Counted from the first letter of the stretch, positions 25,513-35,035 are shown. The stretch: 64,000 nucleotides of DNA from Turicibacter sanguinis (GCF_013046825.1 NZ_CP053187.1:2452001-2516000); one strand, 5' to 3'. Numbers and translations: made by a program. The notes: a model not told the origin generated them from the sequence alone.

Positions 25513-26951
25513 TAGTCTTGCCATTCATCCACATTTGTTAAGCCTTTAATATTAGAAGCTTTGAAGATAGGTTCTTTAATTCCTTGTTTCTTTTGTTCTG
25601 TATAGTCTTTCAATGCTTTAATAGCGAGGTGTCCAAGTAATATGATAGCGATGAGGTTTACAATAGCCATAAATGACATGAATAAGTCAGCTAAGTCCCA
25701 CACAATCGCTACTTTCGTTAATGATCCGAAGATAATCATTGCCACTACAATAATACGGTAAGCAATTAAATAAGTTTTCTTCGTACTCATAAATTCAATA
25801 TTTGATTCTCCATAATAGTAGTTTCCAATAATTGAACTAAAAGCAAATAATAAAATACAGAAGGCAATAAAGTAGTTACCAAAAGCTCCAATTTGTGAAG
25901 TTAAGGCATGTTGCGTTAATTGAATTCCTGTTAAGGAAGAATCTGTATATGAACCGGATAATAAAATAACAAAAGCGGTACAGCTACAAATTAAAATCGT
26001 GTCGGTAAAAACACCTAATGTCTGAATTAACCCTTGTTTAACCGGATGAGTGACTTCAGCTGTTGCAGCTGCATTTGGCGCACTCCCCATTCCAGCTTCA
26101 TTTGAAAATAAACCGCGTTTTACCCCTTGAATGAACATCACACCAAAGGCTCCTGATGCAAATGAAGAGAAGTCAAATGCATTTGAGATAATTAAGTTAA
26201 AAACATGAGGGATTTCTTTAATATTTAAGATAATCACTACAATGGCTACTAAAACATAAGCCACTGCTAAAATAGGAACGATTACCTCTGAAACTTTAGC
26301 AATACGGTGAACACCACCAAAAATAATTAAAGCACTCACAGCTGCTAATAAAAGTCCCATCACTAGTTTGTCCATTCCAAAGGCTGTTTGGAAGGCTTCA
26401 GAAATCGTGTTAGCTTGTACGGCATTAAAGACAAATCCGAAGGTAATAGTAATTAAAACAGAGAAGATAAGACCCAACCAACGTTTGTTTAATCCTTTTT
26501 CAATGTAGTAAGCAGGACCTCCACGATACGCCCCATTTTCATCTTTTACTTTATAAATTTGAGCTAAGGTACTTTCAATGAAACTTGAAGCTCCTCCGAT
26601 TAAAGCAATGATCCACATCCAAAAGACAGCACCTGGTCCACCGACTGCAATTGCAAGGGCAACGCCAGCAATGTTTCCAGTTCCAACGCGAGAAGCGGTA
26701 CTAATACAAAAGGCTTGGAAAGATGAGATTTTATCTTCATTTTTATTAGATTTTCCAACTCCATCCCCTAGAAGTCGAATCATCTCTTTCATCATTCTAA
26801 ATTGAACAAATCCTGTTCTAAAGCTAAAGTAGAAACCAGCGATTAACAGTAGGACAATTAACAGATAGCTTCCGATATACGTGTTACCAGCACTAATCAA
26901 ATTATTTAATCCATCTAAAATCGAGTTTCCCATTGTTTGAATAGTTTCCAT
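25512..26951 (-). CDS. Alanine/glycine:Na+ symporter (AGCS family)
   Basis: A 479-aa amino-acid carrier with about 11 helices. Family signatures: SSFQAFCISTASRVGTGNIAGVA near residue 65, GGPGAVFWMWIIALIG, YRGGPAYYIEKGL, and the late GLFSNEAGMGSAPNAAATA. AGCS proteins import alanine or glycine with Na+ or H+. Strong SD (AGGAGG). An alanine carrier would fit with the alanine T-box operon elsewhere in the window, but substrate choice within the family cannot be read from sequence. Confidence 0.93.
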   Translation of the reverse strand: METIQTMGNSILDGLNNLISAGNTYIGSYLLIVLLLIAGFYFSFRTGFVQFRMMKEMIRLLGDGVGKSNKNEDKISSFQAFCISTASRVGTGNIAGVALAIAVGGPGAVFWMWIIALIGGASSFIESTLAQIYKVKDENGAYRGGPAYYIEKGLNKRWLGLIFSVLITITFGFVFNAVQANTISEAFQTAFGMDKLVMGLLLAAVSALIIFGGVHRIAKVSEVIVPILAVAYVLVAIVVIILNIKEIPHVFNLIISNAFDFSSFASGAFGVMFIQGVKRGLFSNEAGMGSAPNAAATAEVTHPVKQGLIQTLGVFTDTILICSCTAFVILLSGSYTDSSLTGIQLTQHALTSQIGAFGNYFIAFCILLFAFSSIIGNYYYGESNIEFMSTKKTYLIAYRIIVVAMIIFGSLTKVAIVWDLADLFMSFMAIVNLIAIILLGHLAIKALKDYTEQKKQGIKEPIFKASNIKGLTNVDEWQD

Positions 26952-27104
26952 ATTGGCCTCCTTTTTTACTTATCAAAATCCAATTTTTTTCGACACTCCG
27001 ATTTCTATTATAACTTAAAATGAAAGAAAATGTAAGTTTAAACCATTAATAGTAAAAAATTAGAATGAGTCAAAATGGAAAATTTTTAGATTATGGTTAA
27101 CAAA

Positions 27105-27135
27105 AAAACCTTAAGGAAGCCCTTAAGGTTTTCAT
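27105..27135 (-). terminator. Intrinsic terminator for the 138-aa gene
   Basis: AAAACCTTAAGG/CCTTAAGGTTTT. Read leftwards it is followed by seven Ts. Confidence 0.8.
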
Positions 27136-27552
27136 TTATTTTTTAAAGATACCAAGTCCTGTAACCACTAATGTTGCCCAATCTGAGTCGTCGTTGTTTT
27201 GCCAAGTATACTCCACGTTTAATTTCTTTAACCAAGCATTTAATCCTGTTGATGTTTTTCCATCCGTCGCAGCTTGACGTCCAAAAGCTTCTTTAATTTT
27301 TTCTAGTAAGTCTTTTTGTCCTTCTGCATCTAATTCAAATCCGACGATATCTTCTAATTCTTCACGAATATTTTCATAAGCAATTAAATCATCGCGATAT
27401 AAATCATTGACTAATAATTGACGTTCACGATTTAATTCTAAAATAACATTTTGGATTTCTTCATGATTTGAAAGATATTTTTTAGCGACATTCATCGCAG
27501 CAATCACATGATCGATTTTAACAATACGCTTTTCAATAGCTGAACTTTTCAT
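27136..27552 (-). CDS. Uncharacterised 138-aa protein
   Basis: Not recognised. The first 90 residues are strongly helical and charged (IEKRIVKIDHVIAAMNVAKK…ELNRERQLLVNDL), suggesting a helical bundle or coiled coil. The last 40 hold a mixed segment (WLKKLNVEYTWQNNDDSDW, then ATLVVTGLGIFKK). No membrane segment. It lies between AGCS and DegV genes on the same strand with its own terminator. Confidence 0.6.
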   Translation of the reverse strand: MKSSAIEKRIVKIDHVIAAMNVAKKYLSNHEEIQNVILELNRERQLLVNDLYRDDLIAYENIREELEDIVGFELDAEGQKDLLEKIKEAFGRQAATDGKTSTGLNAWLKKLNVEYTWQNNDDSDWATLVVTGLGIFKK

Positions 27553-27628
27553 AACTTAATCTCACTTCGCAATCTTTATTTTTCCATAACTTTTGAATTA
27601 TATCATTTCACTAAAGCGTGGGCAAGTT

Positions 27629-28477
27629 TTATTTTGTATAATAGGCGATCCCAATACTTCCAGGTCCAACATGACATCCAATGACAGGTCCAATAGATTG
27701 TAATCCCACCGGTTGTTTTAACTCTTCTTCAAGTTTTTGAGCGAGAAGAAATCCATCCTCTTCATTGTTAATATGATGAACAATAACGCCTCCAAGCTCG
27801 CGAGACGTTAAATCTTCTTTAAACTTATCGATAAAGGTTTGAATCGCTTTTTTCTTCGTTCGAACTTTTGTATAGACAGTTGTTTTCCCGTCTTCGACTG
27901 TTAAAATTGGTTTTATTTGGAAAATGTTCCCTAATAGAGCTGAAGCCCCTCCAATACGTCCGCCTTTTTTTAAGTAATCAAGTGTTTCAGGCGTAAATAA
28001 GAAACGACTGTGCTCTTTCACTTGTGTCGCAACTTCGATGACTTCATCCATTGAAGCCCCTGCTTTTGCTGCTTTTGCCGCTTCTATTGCAATATAACCC
28101 ATTTGCATGCAATTAGTCATTGAGTCAAACAGCTGAATATTGGCAGTAGGGTATTTCTCAAGCACTAAGTCACGAATCATATGGGCATTTGAGAAGGTAC
28201 CGCTCATCTCAGAAGATAAGAAAACTCCGAAAATATCGTGCCCGTTACGAACCAATGACTCAAATGTTTCTAACATTTCATCAGGTGTGGGTTGAGAAGA
28301 GGTTGGAATTTCATTGAGCTCTTTTAGGTGGCTATAAAATTGGTCTAAGTTGACATCCAATTCACGTTCACTAGTTCCTTTAACAATAATATTGAGCGAG
28401 ACAATTGAAAGATCTAAATCTTCTTGAATTTCCTTTGGAATGTAAGATGTACTATCTGTAATCACTTTAATTGACAT
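27629..28477 (-). CDS. DegV family (fatty-acid-binding) protein
   Basis: A 282-aa DegV protein. Typical features: IKVITDSTSYIPKEI at the N-terminus, then TSQPTPDEMLETFE, SSEMSGTFSNA and the loop DYLKKGGRIGGASAL. DegV/FakB proteins bind a fatty acid and present it to the kinase FakA, feeding exogenous fatty acids into phospholipid synthesis. No FakA gene is in the window. Good SD (AGGAGG). Confidence 0.92.
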   Translation of the reverse strand: MSIKVITDSTSYIPKEIQEDLDLSIVSLNIIVKGTSERELDVNLDQFYSHLKELNEIPTSSQPTPDEMLETFESLVRNGHDIFGVFLSSEMSGTFSNAHMIRDLVLEKYPTANIQLFDSMTNCMQMGYIAIEAAKAAKAGASMDEVIEVATQVKEHSRFLFTPETLDYLKKGGRIGGASALLGNIFQIKPILTVEDGKTTVYTKVRTKKKAIQTFIDKFKEDLTSRELGGVIVHHINNEEDGFLLAQKLEEELKQPVGLQSIGPVIGCHVGPGSIGIAYYTK

Positions 28478-28675
28478 AAGGATCCTCCTAAAATGAGATA
28501 AAAATAAAAGAAACAGGGATACTAATTAATAACCAATATTATAACTTAAGATAAAGAAAAAATTAACAAAAAATGCAAATATATTTTGAGATTTGAGTGA
28601 AATGACGTACAATGAGGAAATAAAAAGATAAATCAATCATCGGATAAAAAACGACGTTAAAAAGGATGTGGAATT

Positions 28676-29122
28676 TTGAAAATATTAATTGATGGAGACG
28701 GATGTCCAGTGACAGACCTTGTGATTAATCTAGCTGCGCCTTATAACATCCCTGTCATCTTAATTTGTGATACTGCACATGTTTGTAATCGAGAAGGGAT
28801 TAAAACAATTATGGTAAATAAAGGGCGTGACGCAACGGATTTTGAATTGATGCGACATGTTCAAAAAGGCGATATTATCGTGACTCAAGATTATGGATTA
28901 GCGGCGATGGGGTTAACCAAGCAGGCTTACGTGATCCATCAAAGTGGGATGCAGTATACGATACAAAATATTGATCAGCTCCTATTTGCGCGACATCTCT
29001 CTCAAAAAATAAGAAATTCAGGCGGAAGATTAAAAGGGCCAGCGAAACGAACACGAGACGATGACTTAGCGTTTAAAACTTCTTTTCAGAGCTTACTGTC
29101 TAGATTAACGACGACAAATTAA
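28676..29122 (+). CDS. YaiI/YqxD family protein (DUF188, NYN/PIN-like)
   Basis: A 148-aa protein with the family start KILIDGDGCPVTDLV, a middle VTQDYGLAAM and a basic tail (GGRLKGPAKRTRDDD). These have a PIN/NYN-like fold and may be nucleases, but no activity is established. It starts with TTG at 28676 after an AAAGGATG SD, a start that keeps the conserved MKILIDGDGCP N-terminus. Confidence 0.88.
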   Translation: MKILIDGDGCPVTDLVINLAAPYNIPVILICDTAHVCNREGIKTIMVNKGRDATDFELMRHVQKGDIIVTQDYGLAAMGLTKQAYVIHQSGMQYTIQNIDQLLFARHLSQKIRNSGGRLKGPAKRTRDDDLAFKTSFQSLLSRLTTTN

Positions 29123-29131
29123 AATGGAATC

Positions 29132-29160
29132 TTACAAAATTTATTCAAATACGATATAAT
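29132..29160 (+). promoter_or_regulatory. Sigma-A-type promoter for cardiolipin synthase gene 1
   Basis: TTACAA (29132-29137), 17-nt spacer, TATAAT (29155-29160). Confidence 0.65.
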
Positions 29161-29242
29161 ATGTAAGGAATTTGATTTGTTTTTATCATCATCTATGACG
29201 TTTTAGATGAAATGGAAATGAATGAACGATGGAGGTTTTAAT

Positions 29243-30697
29243 ATGATTGCTTTAATCGTCGCACTATCGCTCACCCTCATTCATTTTTTGAATTTAGGAG
29301 CTATTTTAGTGATGATTTTCCGAAGAAGGGAAGAGCCTATTTTTATTATTGCTTGGACAATGCTCATGATGTTTGTCCCTTTAATCGGATTTATTTTATA
29401 CTTATTATTTGGGCATGGACCTATTGTTAAAGAAAAAAGAACATTTGTCGATGAGATTGAACAAAATCATCATGAATCAAACGTCGCTAATCAAATGGAA
29501 AGATTTAAAGCGTTAGATGAAGAAAACCATCCGTTTTCATCTTTAATTCAATTTAATTTAAATTATAATCATAGTCTTTTAACAACCTATAATGAGGTGG
29601 AACTTTTTTCAGAGGCAAAGGCCAAATACGAACGTTTAATTCAAGATATTAACGAAGCTAAAGAAACGATTAATATTCTGTACTTTATTATTCGAGGTGA
29701 CCAAAGTGGAGAGGCCTTATTATCTGCGTTAACGCGAAAAGCAAAAGAGGGCGTTAAAGTTCGATTAGTTTATGATGATGGAGGAAGTTTCATGACTCCC
29801 GCCTCTTTTTTTAAGCCTTTAATTGAGGCAGGTGGAATCGTTGTGAAGCATTATCCAGCTAAATTGAAAATTTTCACATTAAATTGGAATTATCGAAATC
29901 ATCGAAAAATTGTCGTGATTGATGGGAAAATTGGATACATGGGTGGGATGAACATCGGTGATGAGTATCTATCGCTTAATCCTAAGTATAGCCCATGGCG
30001 TGATGCCCATTTTAGAGTGGAGGGAGAGGCTGTTCCGTTACTTCAAATGAGATTTTTAAAAGATTATTTTGCCGTCATGGAAAATGAAGCAGATGTATCA
30101 CAGATTGAACAGAATCTTAACCTGTATTTTAAAGCGCCAACCATTACAACTAAAACCTATCTACAAATTATTACGGATGGTCCTGATCAAAAAACAGACC
30201 ATATGCGTGCTGCTTTTATTAAATTAATTATGAGTGCAAGAAAGAGTATCTGGATTCAAACTCCGTATTTTATTCCAGATAGTGAGTTTTTACATGTGTT
30301 AAAAATTGCGTCTCATTCTGGTTTAGATGTTAAAATCATGATTCCAGTGATTCCGGATAATCATTTCGTGCATCGAACAACCACTTCTTATATTAAAGAG
30401 TTGCTTGAAGCGGGAATTGAAGTTTATTTTTATGAAGGGTTCTTACATTCCAAAATTATTATCATCGATGGAAAAATGAGTTCAGTTGGATCTGTTAATA
30501 TGGATGTTCGAAGTTTTAGCATTAATTTTGAAATCACAGCTTTTATCTATGATGATCAGATGGCGAAGCAATTAATTAAACAATTTGAATTTGATCAACA
30601 AAATTGCCGTTTGCTTGATTTTGAATACGAACGCAATAAATCTTGGGTTATGAAAGCTGAAGAATCGATTTATCGATTATTATCAATGTTAATGTAG
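29243..30697 (+). CDS. cls: Cardiolipin synthase (phospholipase D family), copy 1
   Basis: A 484-aa membrane enzyme joining two phosphatidylglycerols to cardiolipin. Two N-terminal helices (about 1-22 and 33-55) are followed by two PLD HKD motifs: HRKIVVIDGKIGYMGGMN and HSKIIIIDGKMSSVGSVN. The length is typical for bacterial Cls. The ATG at 29243 follows GGAGG with 7-nt spacing; the in-frame start at 29222 lies before that SD. An aromatic-acid-exporter-like gene follows 12 nt downstream, so they share a transcript. A paralogue is at 45414. Confidence 0.93.
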   Translation: MIALIVALSLTLIHFLNLGAILVMIFRRREEPIFIIAWTMLMMFVPLIGFILYLLFGHGPIVKEKRTFVDEIEQNHHESNVANQMERFKALDEENHPFSSLIQFNLNYNHSLLTTYNEVELFSEAKAKYERLIQDINEAKETINILYFIIRGDQSGEALLSALTRKAKEGVKVRLVYDDGGSFMTPASFFKPLIEAGGIVVKHYPAKLKIFTLNWNYRNHRKIVVIDGKIGYMGGMNIGDEYLSLNPKYSPWRDAHFRVEGEAVPLLQMRFLKDYFAVMENEADVSQIEQNLNLYFKAPTITTKTYLQIITDGPDQKTDHMRAAFIKLIMSARKSIWIQTPYFIPDSEFLHVLKIASHSGLDVKIMIPVIPDNHFVHRTTTSYIKELLEAGIEVYFYEGFLHSKIIIIDGKMSSVGSVNMDVRSFSINFEITAFIYDDQMAKQLIKQFEFDQQNCRLLDFEYERNKSWVMKAEESIYRLLSMLM

Positions 30698-30709
30698 GGG
30701 AGATTAAGA

Positions 30710-31705
30710 ATGAGAAAGAAAATTGGTATGAGAACCATAAAAACGGCTGTCGGGGCAACCATTGCCATTATTTTAGCTAACTTTTTCGGGCTTAAATATG
30801 CGCTTTCTGCAGGGGTTATCACGATTTTAAGTGTACAAAACACGAAGCGAAAGTCTGTTGAAATTGCATGGTCTAGATTTAATTCGACTTGCTTAGCGCT
30901 TATGATTAGTGGGATTTTATTCTCACTCATTGGCTTTAATGCGTTCGCATTTGGATTATATTTACTGATTTTTATTCCATTGGCTGTTTCCTATAAATTA
31001 AGCGATGGCATTGTGATGAGTTCAGTGTTGGTCACACATCTCTTAGGAGAGGGATATATTAGTCTCTCTTTAATTGCGAATGAGTTTTTTTTAGTCATCA
31101 TCGGGGCAGGAATTGCTATTTTATTTAATCTTTATATGCCAAAAATGCAACCCCGTATTAAAGAAGATCAGGCAAAAATAGAAGAGCAATTTAGAATTGT
31201 TCTGCTGTGCTTAGCGGGAACGACCTCAAGTCAATCGGTGGCGATTGATGAAGAATTTTTATTTCAAACATTGGAGGAGATGTTGCTAAAAGCGAGAGAT
31301 CGAGCTATGTTGCACAAAGAAAATTACTTATTAGATGAAATGACGTACTATGTTCAATATATGGATATGCGCTTCATGCAATATCAGGTGCTTTTAAGTA
31401 TGCGACAGACGCTTGGAAAAGTGGTAATGACCGTCGAACAGTCGAGTTTAATTGCAGATTTAACGGAACATATTGCTTTTAATTTACATGAATATAATCC
31501 TGCAGAAGATTTAATTCAAATGACACAAGATGTTTTAACTCAATGTCGTAATCAAGAGTTACCTAAAACACGAGAAGAGTTTGAAAATCGAGCCTTATTA
31601 TTCCAATATTTAAATGATTTGCAATATCTCCTTGAAATTAAATGCCATTTTGTTCGAAATTTGACGGAACAACAACGTTTGAAATTTGGACCACAGAGTT
31701 TGTAA
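30710..31705 (+). CDS. Aromatic acid exporter family membrane protein (ArAE_1 / FUSC-like)
   Basis: A 331-aa protein with about four or five N-terminal membrane helices starting RTIKTAVGATIAIILANFFGLKY, then QNTKRKSVEIAWSRF, which are the ArAE_1 (DUF939) hallmarks. The C-terminal half (about 160-331) is a soluble helical ArAE_1_C domain. Function in Firmicutes is poorly known; the name comes from similarity to p-hydroxybenzoic acid efflux proteins. It is co-transcribed with cls copy 1 and ends in a bidirectional terminator. Confidence 0.85.
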   Translation: MRKKIGMRTIKTAVGATIAIILANFFGLKYALSAGVITILSVQNTKRKSVEIAWSRFNSTCLALMISGILFSLIGFNAFAFGLYLLIFIPLAVSYKLSDGIVMSSVLVTHLLGEGYISLSLIANEFFLVIIGAGIAILFNLYMPKMQPRIKEDQAKIEEQFRIVLLCLAGTTSSQSVAIDEEFLFQTLEEMLLKARDRAMLHKENYLLDEMTYYVQYMDMRFMQYQVLLSMRQTLGKVVMTVEQSSLIADLTEHIAFNLHEYNPAEDLIQMTQDVLTQCRNQELPKTREEFENRALLFQYLNDLQYLLEIKCHFVRNLTEQQRLKFGPQSL

Positions 31706-31707
31706 AT

Positions 31708-31748
31708 AAAAAAAAGTCATTGAGACCTTGCTCAATGACTTTTTTTTT
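31708..31748. terminator. Bidirectional terminator between convergent genes
   Basis: AAAAAGTCATTGAG/CTCAATGACTTTTT with a 6-nt loop. Confidence 0.9.
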
Positions 31749-32886
31749 ATGCTTCTATAAATTGACCGTGTGAAACTTTCATTTCTTTAAATTGAATGTT
31801 AAATTTCTTTTGATATTTTTTCAATGTACTTAAATCTTTATCTGTAATGATACAAATTGATTTTCCACTTGCATACCCACGAGCCGTACGACCCGCACGA
31901 TGTAAATATTCATTTGGATTGGCCGGACAGTCAAGGTGAATGATGTGTGTGACTTCTGGAATATCAAGACCACGAGCCGTTAAATCTGATGAAACTAATA
32001 ATTTGATTTTTCCACTTCTAAATAGATCTAGTGCACGTTTGCGTTCTTCTTTTTGAATGTTACCACGCATGACGAATGTTTCTTTTTGATGATAATTTAA
32101 TTTTTCAGCAATTTCTTGCATCGAATCGTTTTGATTTACAAAAATTAAAGCACGTTCTGGGTTTTCGGCAACAATCAATTTGCGAAGTAATTCGAATTTA
32201 TCACGACGCTCACCTTTTAAATAGAAATGAGCAATATTTGGATTCATTTCGACGGCATCTGCAGTTTTTAAAATAACAGGTTCTTTCATTAAAGACGTCG
32301 CAAGTGTTTGCGTATTCTCACTAATTGAAGCTGAGAATAGACAAAGTTGACGATCACGTAGTGTTGTTTTAATAATATCTTGAATCGTTTTGGTATTGGT
32401 ATTATCAAGTAGACTATCCGCTTCATCTAAAATGATGGTTTTAAGGGTATGAGCCGTAATTTTTTTCTTTTTAATCAATTCTAAAATACGACCACATGAT
32501 CCCGTGATGATATGAGGTTTTTCTTTTAATTTTTTGATTTGTTTATCAATGTTTGCGCCCCCAATAATCGTGGTAGACGTCACCGGAATTTCTGAGTTTG
32601 CTGCTAGTAACTTGATTTGAGCATCAATTTGCATGACTAGCTCATGTGTAGGTGCTAAGATTAAAACTTGCATTTCACGTTTTGTCGTGTCAATTTTTTC
32701 AAAAAGGGGGGCGACAAAAGCTAATGTTTTTCCGCTTCCTGTATGTGATTGGGCAATCACATCTTGATGATTTAAAATAACAGGAATGGCCTCTTGTTGA
32801 ATAGAGGTTGGGACACTAATATTTTGTTTGTTTAATCCCGCAATGATACGTGAATCTAAATTTAAATTTTCAAATGTAATAGACAT
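31747..32886 (-). CDS. DEAD-box RNA helicase (YfmL-like)
   Basis: A 379-aa minimal DEAD-box helicase. Motifs in order: Q motif region (TSIQQEAIP), motif I AHTGSGKT, PTHELVMQ, motif II DEAD, motif III SAS (FSASISEN), SDLTARGLDIP, and motif VI HRAGRTARG. It has no long C-terminal extension, which matches the short YfmL type involved in ribosome assembly in B. subtilis. The SD is AGGAGG. A 51-aa basic protein gene lies 63 nt upstream on the same strand and is probably in the same transcript. Confidence 0.93.
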   Translation of the reverse strand: MSITFENLNLDSRIIAGLNKQNISVPTSIQQEAIPVILNHQDVIAQSHTGSGKTLAFVAPLFEKIDTTKREMQVLILAPTHELVMQIDAQIKLLAANSEIPVTSTTIIGGANIDKQIKKLKEKPHIITGSCGRILELIKKKKITAHTLKTIILDEADSLLDNTNTKTIQDIIKTTLRDRQLCLFSASISENTQTLATSLMKEPVILKTADAVEMNPNIAHFYLKGERRDKFELLRKLIVAENPERALIFVNQNDSMQEIAEKLNYHQKETFVMRGNIQKEERKRALDLFRSGKIKLLVSSDLTARGLDIPEVTHIIHLDCPANPNEYLHRAGRTARGYASGKSICIITDKDLSTLKKYQKKFNIQFKEMKVSHGQFIEA

Positions 32887-32949
32887 GGGCTTCCTCCTAA
32901 TGGTAAGTGTGTCTAAGTAATCATAAATTAAAGCGTGGAAAAACTCGAT

Positions 32950-33105
32950 TTATTTATCGAATAATCCTCCACCTTTATGTCGTTTGATACGTTTACGAGG
33001 TTCTCCAATCGTTTTATCCGGACGTTTTAATTTATCTTGTTGTTTTGTTCCTTGACGTTTTTGTTCAATAATTTGTTTCATTAAATCCATATTTTTTGTT
33101 GCCAT
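32950..33105 (-). CDS. 51-aa basic protein, probable operon partner of the DEAD-box helicase
   Basis: A short gene encoding 51 residues: N-terminus MATKNMDLMKQIIEQKRQG, a Lys/Arg-rich middle (about residues 20-44), and C-terminus KRHKGGGLFDK. A strong SD (AGGAGA) lies 9 nt before the ATG. The very high Lys/Arg content suggests RNA or ribosome binding. It resembles in size and layout the 51-aa protein at 34766-34921. Not recognised as a named family. Confidence 0.7.
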   Translation of the reverse strand: MATKNMDLMKQIIEQKRQGTKQQDKLKRPDKTIGEPRKRIKRHKGGGLFDK

Positions 33106-33255
33106 CTTGGTATCTCCTAAACTAAAAAATTAATGTTAAAATAGTCTTAACCCTATTATTTTATAATATTTAACGTTTTTTATCTATTCTTCTCGTATGA
33201 AATGTCGAAAAAAGTAAAATTCTAAGGGTAAGTTTAAAAGGATTGTGGTGAAAGA

Positions 33256-33537
33256 ATGAAAATTGGTTATCTTGAAATCGTCTTATCCGCATCTTGGGTG
33301 CGTAGTTTAAAAGAGAAACGAATGCTTGTGAGAAGTATCGTAGCCAAAACACGTCAAAAATTTAATATATCGGTTAAGGAGTTTGCAACACTTGATGAAC
33401 ATCAGACCATTACGCTTGGAATCACGTGTGGGTCGAATTCTACTTCACAAATCGATGCGATTTTGGATCAAGTGGTTAATTTTATTGAATCAAATTATGA
33501 AACAGAAATAATTGGGATAGAAAGAGAAATTTTATAA
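33256..33537 (+). CDS. DUF503 family protein (YlxP-like)
   Basis: A 93-aa protein with the DUF503 pattern: an N-terminal strand, then SLKEKRMLVRSIVAKTRQKFN, and a C-terminal strand. B. subtilis YlxP of this family is encoded next to rbfA and may take part in ribosome maturation; here it is alone and stands between the DEAD-box unit and an AI-2E permease. SD-like GTGGTGAAAG. Confidence 0.85.
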   Translation: MKIGYLEIVLSASWVRSLKEKRMLVRSIVAKTRQKFNISVKEFATLDEHQTITLGITCGSNSTSQIDAILDQVVNFIESNYETEIIGIEREIL

Positions 33538-33546
33538 TGGTTTAAA

Positions 33547-33575
33547 TTGTCATTCATTTCTAATTATAGTATAAT
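33547..33575 (+). promoter_or_regulatory. Sigma-A promoter of the AI-2E family gene
   Basis: TTGTCA (33547-33552), exact 17-nt spacer, TATAAT (33570-33575). It places transcription start near 33582 and so rules out the in-frame start at 33576. Confidence 0.75.
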
Positions 33576-33605
33576 TTGATACATCTTAAACAAGGTGTGA
33601 TTAAA

Positions 33606-34736
33606 TTGGAAAAGTGGTTAGAAAAACGAATTTCATTTATAAAGGGCTTATTTTTTGTGAGTTGCGCTTATATTATCATTAAGATGGTGGATAATTATCA
33701 AGTATTTTTTGCTAGTTTTAAAGATATCCTAGCGACACTCTCTCCTTTTTTATTAGCTTTTATAATCGCATATATTTTTAATCCGGTGATGATGTTTATT
33801 GAAAAACGATTTAAGGTGAAACGTAATCTAAGTCTTAGTCTCACATATTTTGGTTTTTTACTCCTGTGTTACTTGATGATTAGTTTTATTTTCCCTGTCA
33901 TTTATCATAGTGCCTCAGATTTAATCAAGCAGATTCCAAGTTATGCAACTGAAATTCAAACCTGGATTAATGGGTGGACCAATCAAATGTCTGGTTTTGA
34001 TTTTGGAGAGTTGAATGAGTTTAAAACACAATTGTTAAGTATGATTCCAAAAGTGACTGAAATCTTGACCAGTTCAATCGGCTCATTGGTGTCTATCACT
34101 TATGGTGCCGTGACCTTAACAGGAAATGTTCTATTAGCTTTTATTATTAGCATTTATATTTTAGTTGAAAAAGAAAAATTTACTGAGATGTCTAAAAAGT
34201 TGATTTATATTATCTTTCGCCCAAAAAATGCGGGATACATATTGCAGACTTCACGATTATTTCATGAAAACATCGGTAAATATCTAATTGGAAAGTCCAT
34301 TGATTCCATTTTCGTTGGGATTTGCGCAACGATTGGACTCGCCTTGATGGGTGCTAAATATGCCGTCCTTTTAGGAGTTATTTTTGGATTAACAAATATG
34401 GTCCCGTTTGTTGGGCCTATTTTTGGAACACTGATTGCCGTTGGAATTAATTTATTCTATAATCCCATCGTGGCAATCATTGCCCTGATTTTCTTACTGA
34501 TTGTCCAACAAGTAGAGTCTTTAATTATTGATCCAAAAGTGGTTGGTCAAAAGATGGGGTTAAATCCATTCTTCACCTTATTAGCCGTCACGGTTGGAGG
34601 GAAGTTAATGGGTATTGTTGGGATGATTTTAGGTGTTCCGATTATGGGAGTTTTAAAATTATATGCCTCAAATGCGATTAACTACTATTATGACAAAACA
34701 ATTCTAGTTTGCGAACAAGAAGAGTCTGACGAATAA
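33606..34736 (+). CDS. AI-2E family transporter (YtvI/PerM-type permease)
   Basis: A 376-aa membrane protein with the family layout: two N-terminal helices, a soluble segment with repeated amphipathic helices (about 75-150), then a C-terminal bundle with GIFGLTNMVPFVGPIFG-type and VVGQKMGLNPFFTLLAV motifs. Relatives include the proposed AI-2 exporter TqsA and Na+/H+ antiporters, so the substrate is open. The TTG at 33606 is chosen because AAGGTG lies 8 nt upstream and the promoter sits over the alternative start. A terminator follows. Confidence 0.88.
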   Translation: MEKWLEKRISFIKGLFFVSCAYIIIKMVDNYQVFFASFKDILATLSPFLLAFIIAYIFNPVMMFIEKRFKVKRNLSLSLTYFGFLLLCYLMISFIFPVIYHSASDLIKQIPSYATEIQTWINGWTNQMSGFDFGELNEFKTQLLSMIPKVTEILTSSIGSLVSITYGAVTLTGNVLLAFIISIYILVEKEKFTEMSKKLIYIIFRPKNAGYILQTSRLFHENIGKYLIGKSIDSIFVGICATIGLALMGAKYAVLLGVIFGLTNMVPFVGPIFGTLIAVGINLFYNPIVAIIALIFLLIVQQVESLIIDPKVVGQKMGLNPFFTLLAVTVGGKLMGIVGMILGVPIMGVLKLYASNAINYYYDKTILVCEQEESDE

Positions 34737-34767
34737 AAAAAGCCCTCGAATCTCGAGGGCTTTTTTT
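34735..34767. terminator. Bidirectional terminator between AI-2E gene and the small basic protein
   Basis: AAAAAAGCCCTCGA/TCGAGGGCTTTTTT; it overlaps the stop codon region of the small gene on the minus strand. Confidence 0.85.
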
Positions 34768-34921
34768 ATCCTAAAATACCGGCTTTGCGTCGTTTACTTT
34801 TGCCTTTTTGACCTTTTACCATTTCACGACTCGGAATCATATGATTGTTTTGATTAGCTGTTTGTTGTTTCTTTTTATTTAATAAATCTTGAATAGATTG
34901 TTTAGTTGTGGATTGATTCAT
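34766..34921 (-). CDS. 51-aa basic protein, second copy-like gene
   Basis: A short gene encoding 51 residues: MNQSTTKQSIQDLLNKKKQQ at the start, a polar middle, and a basic C-terminus (GQKGKSKRRKAGILG). An SD (AAGGAG) lies about 10 nt before the ATG. Layout matches the 51-aa protein at 32950: helical polar N-terminus, Lys/Arg-rich C-terminus ending in a Gly/hydrophobic tip. Divergent from the promoter at 35036. Not a recognised family. Confidence 0.65.
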   Translation of the reverse strand: MNQSTTKQSIQDLLNKKKQQTANQNNHMIPSREMVKGQKGKSKRRKAGILG

Positions 34922-35035
34922 GATGAAAACTCCTTATCTCTTAAAATTCTTATCCTAATTGTAACGAACTTTTTGATTCCTGACTATATAAAACAAGTAA
35001 AATAGAACGAAAAAGATAAAATTTTGACATAGGAC

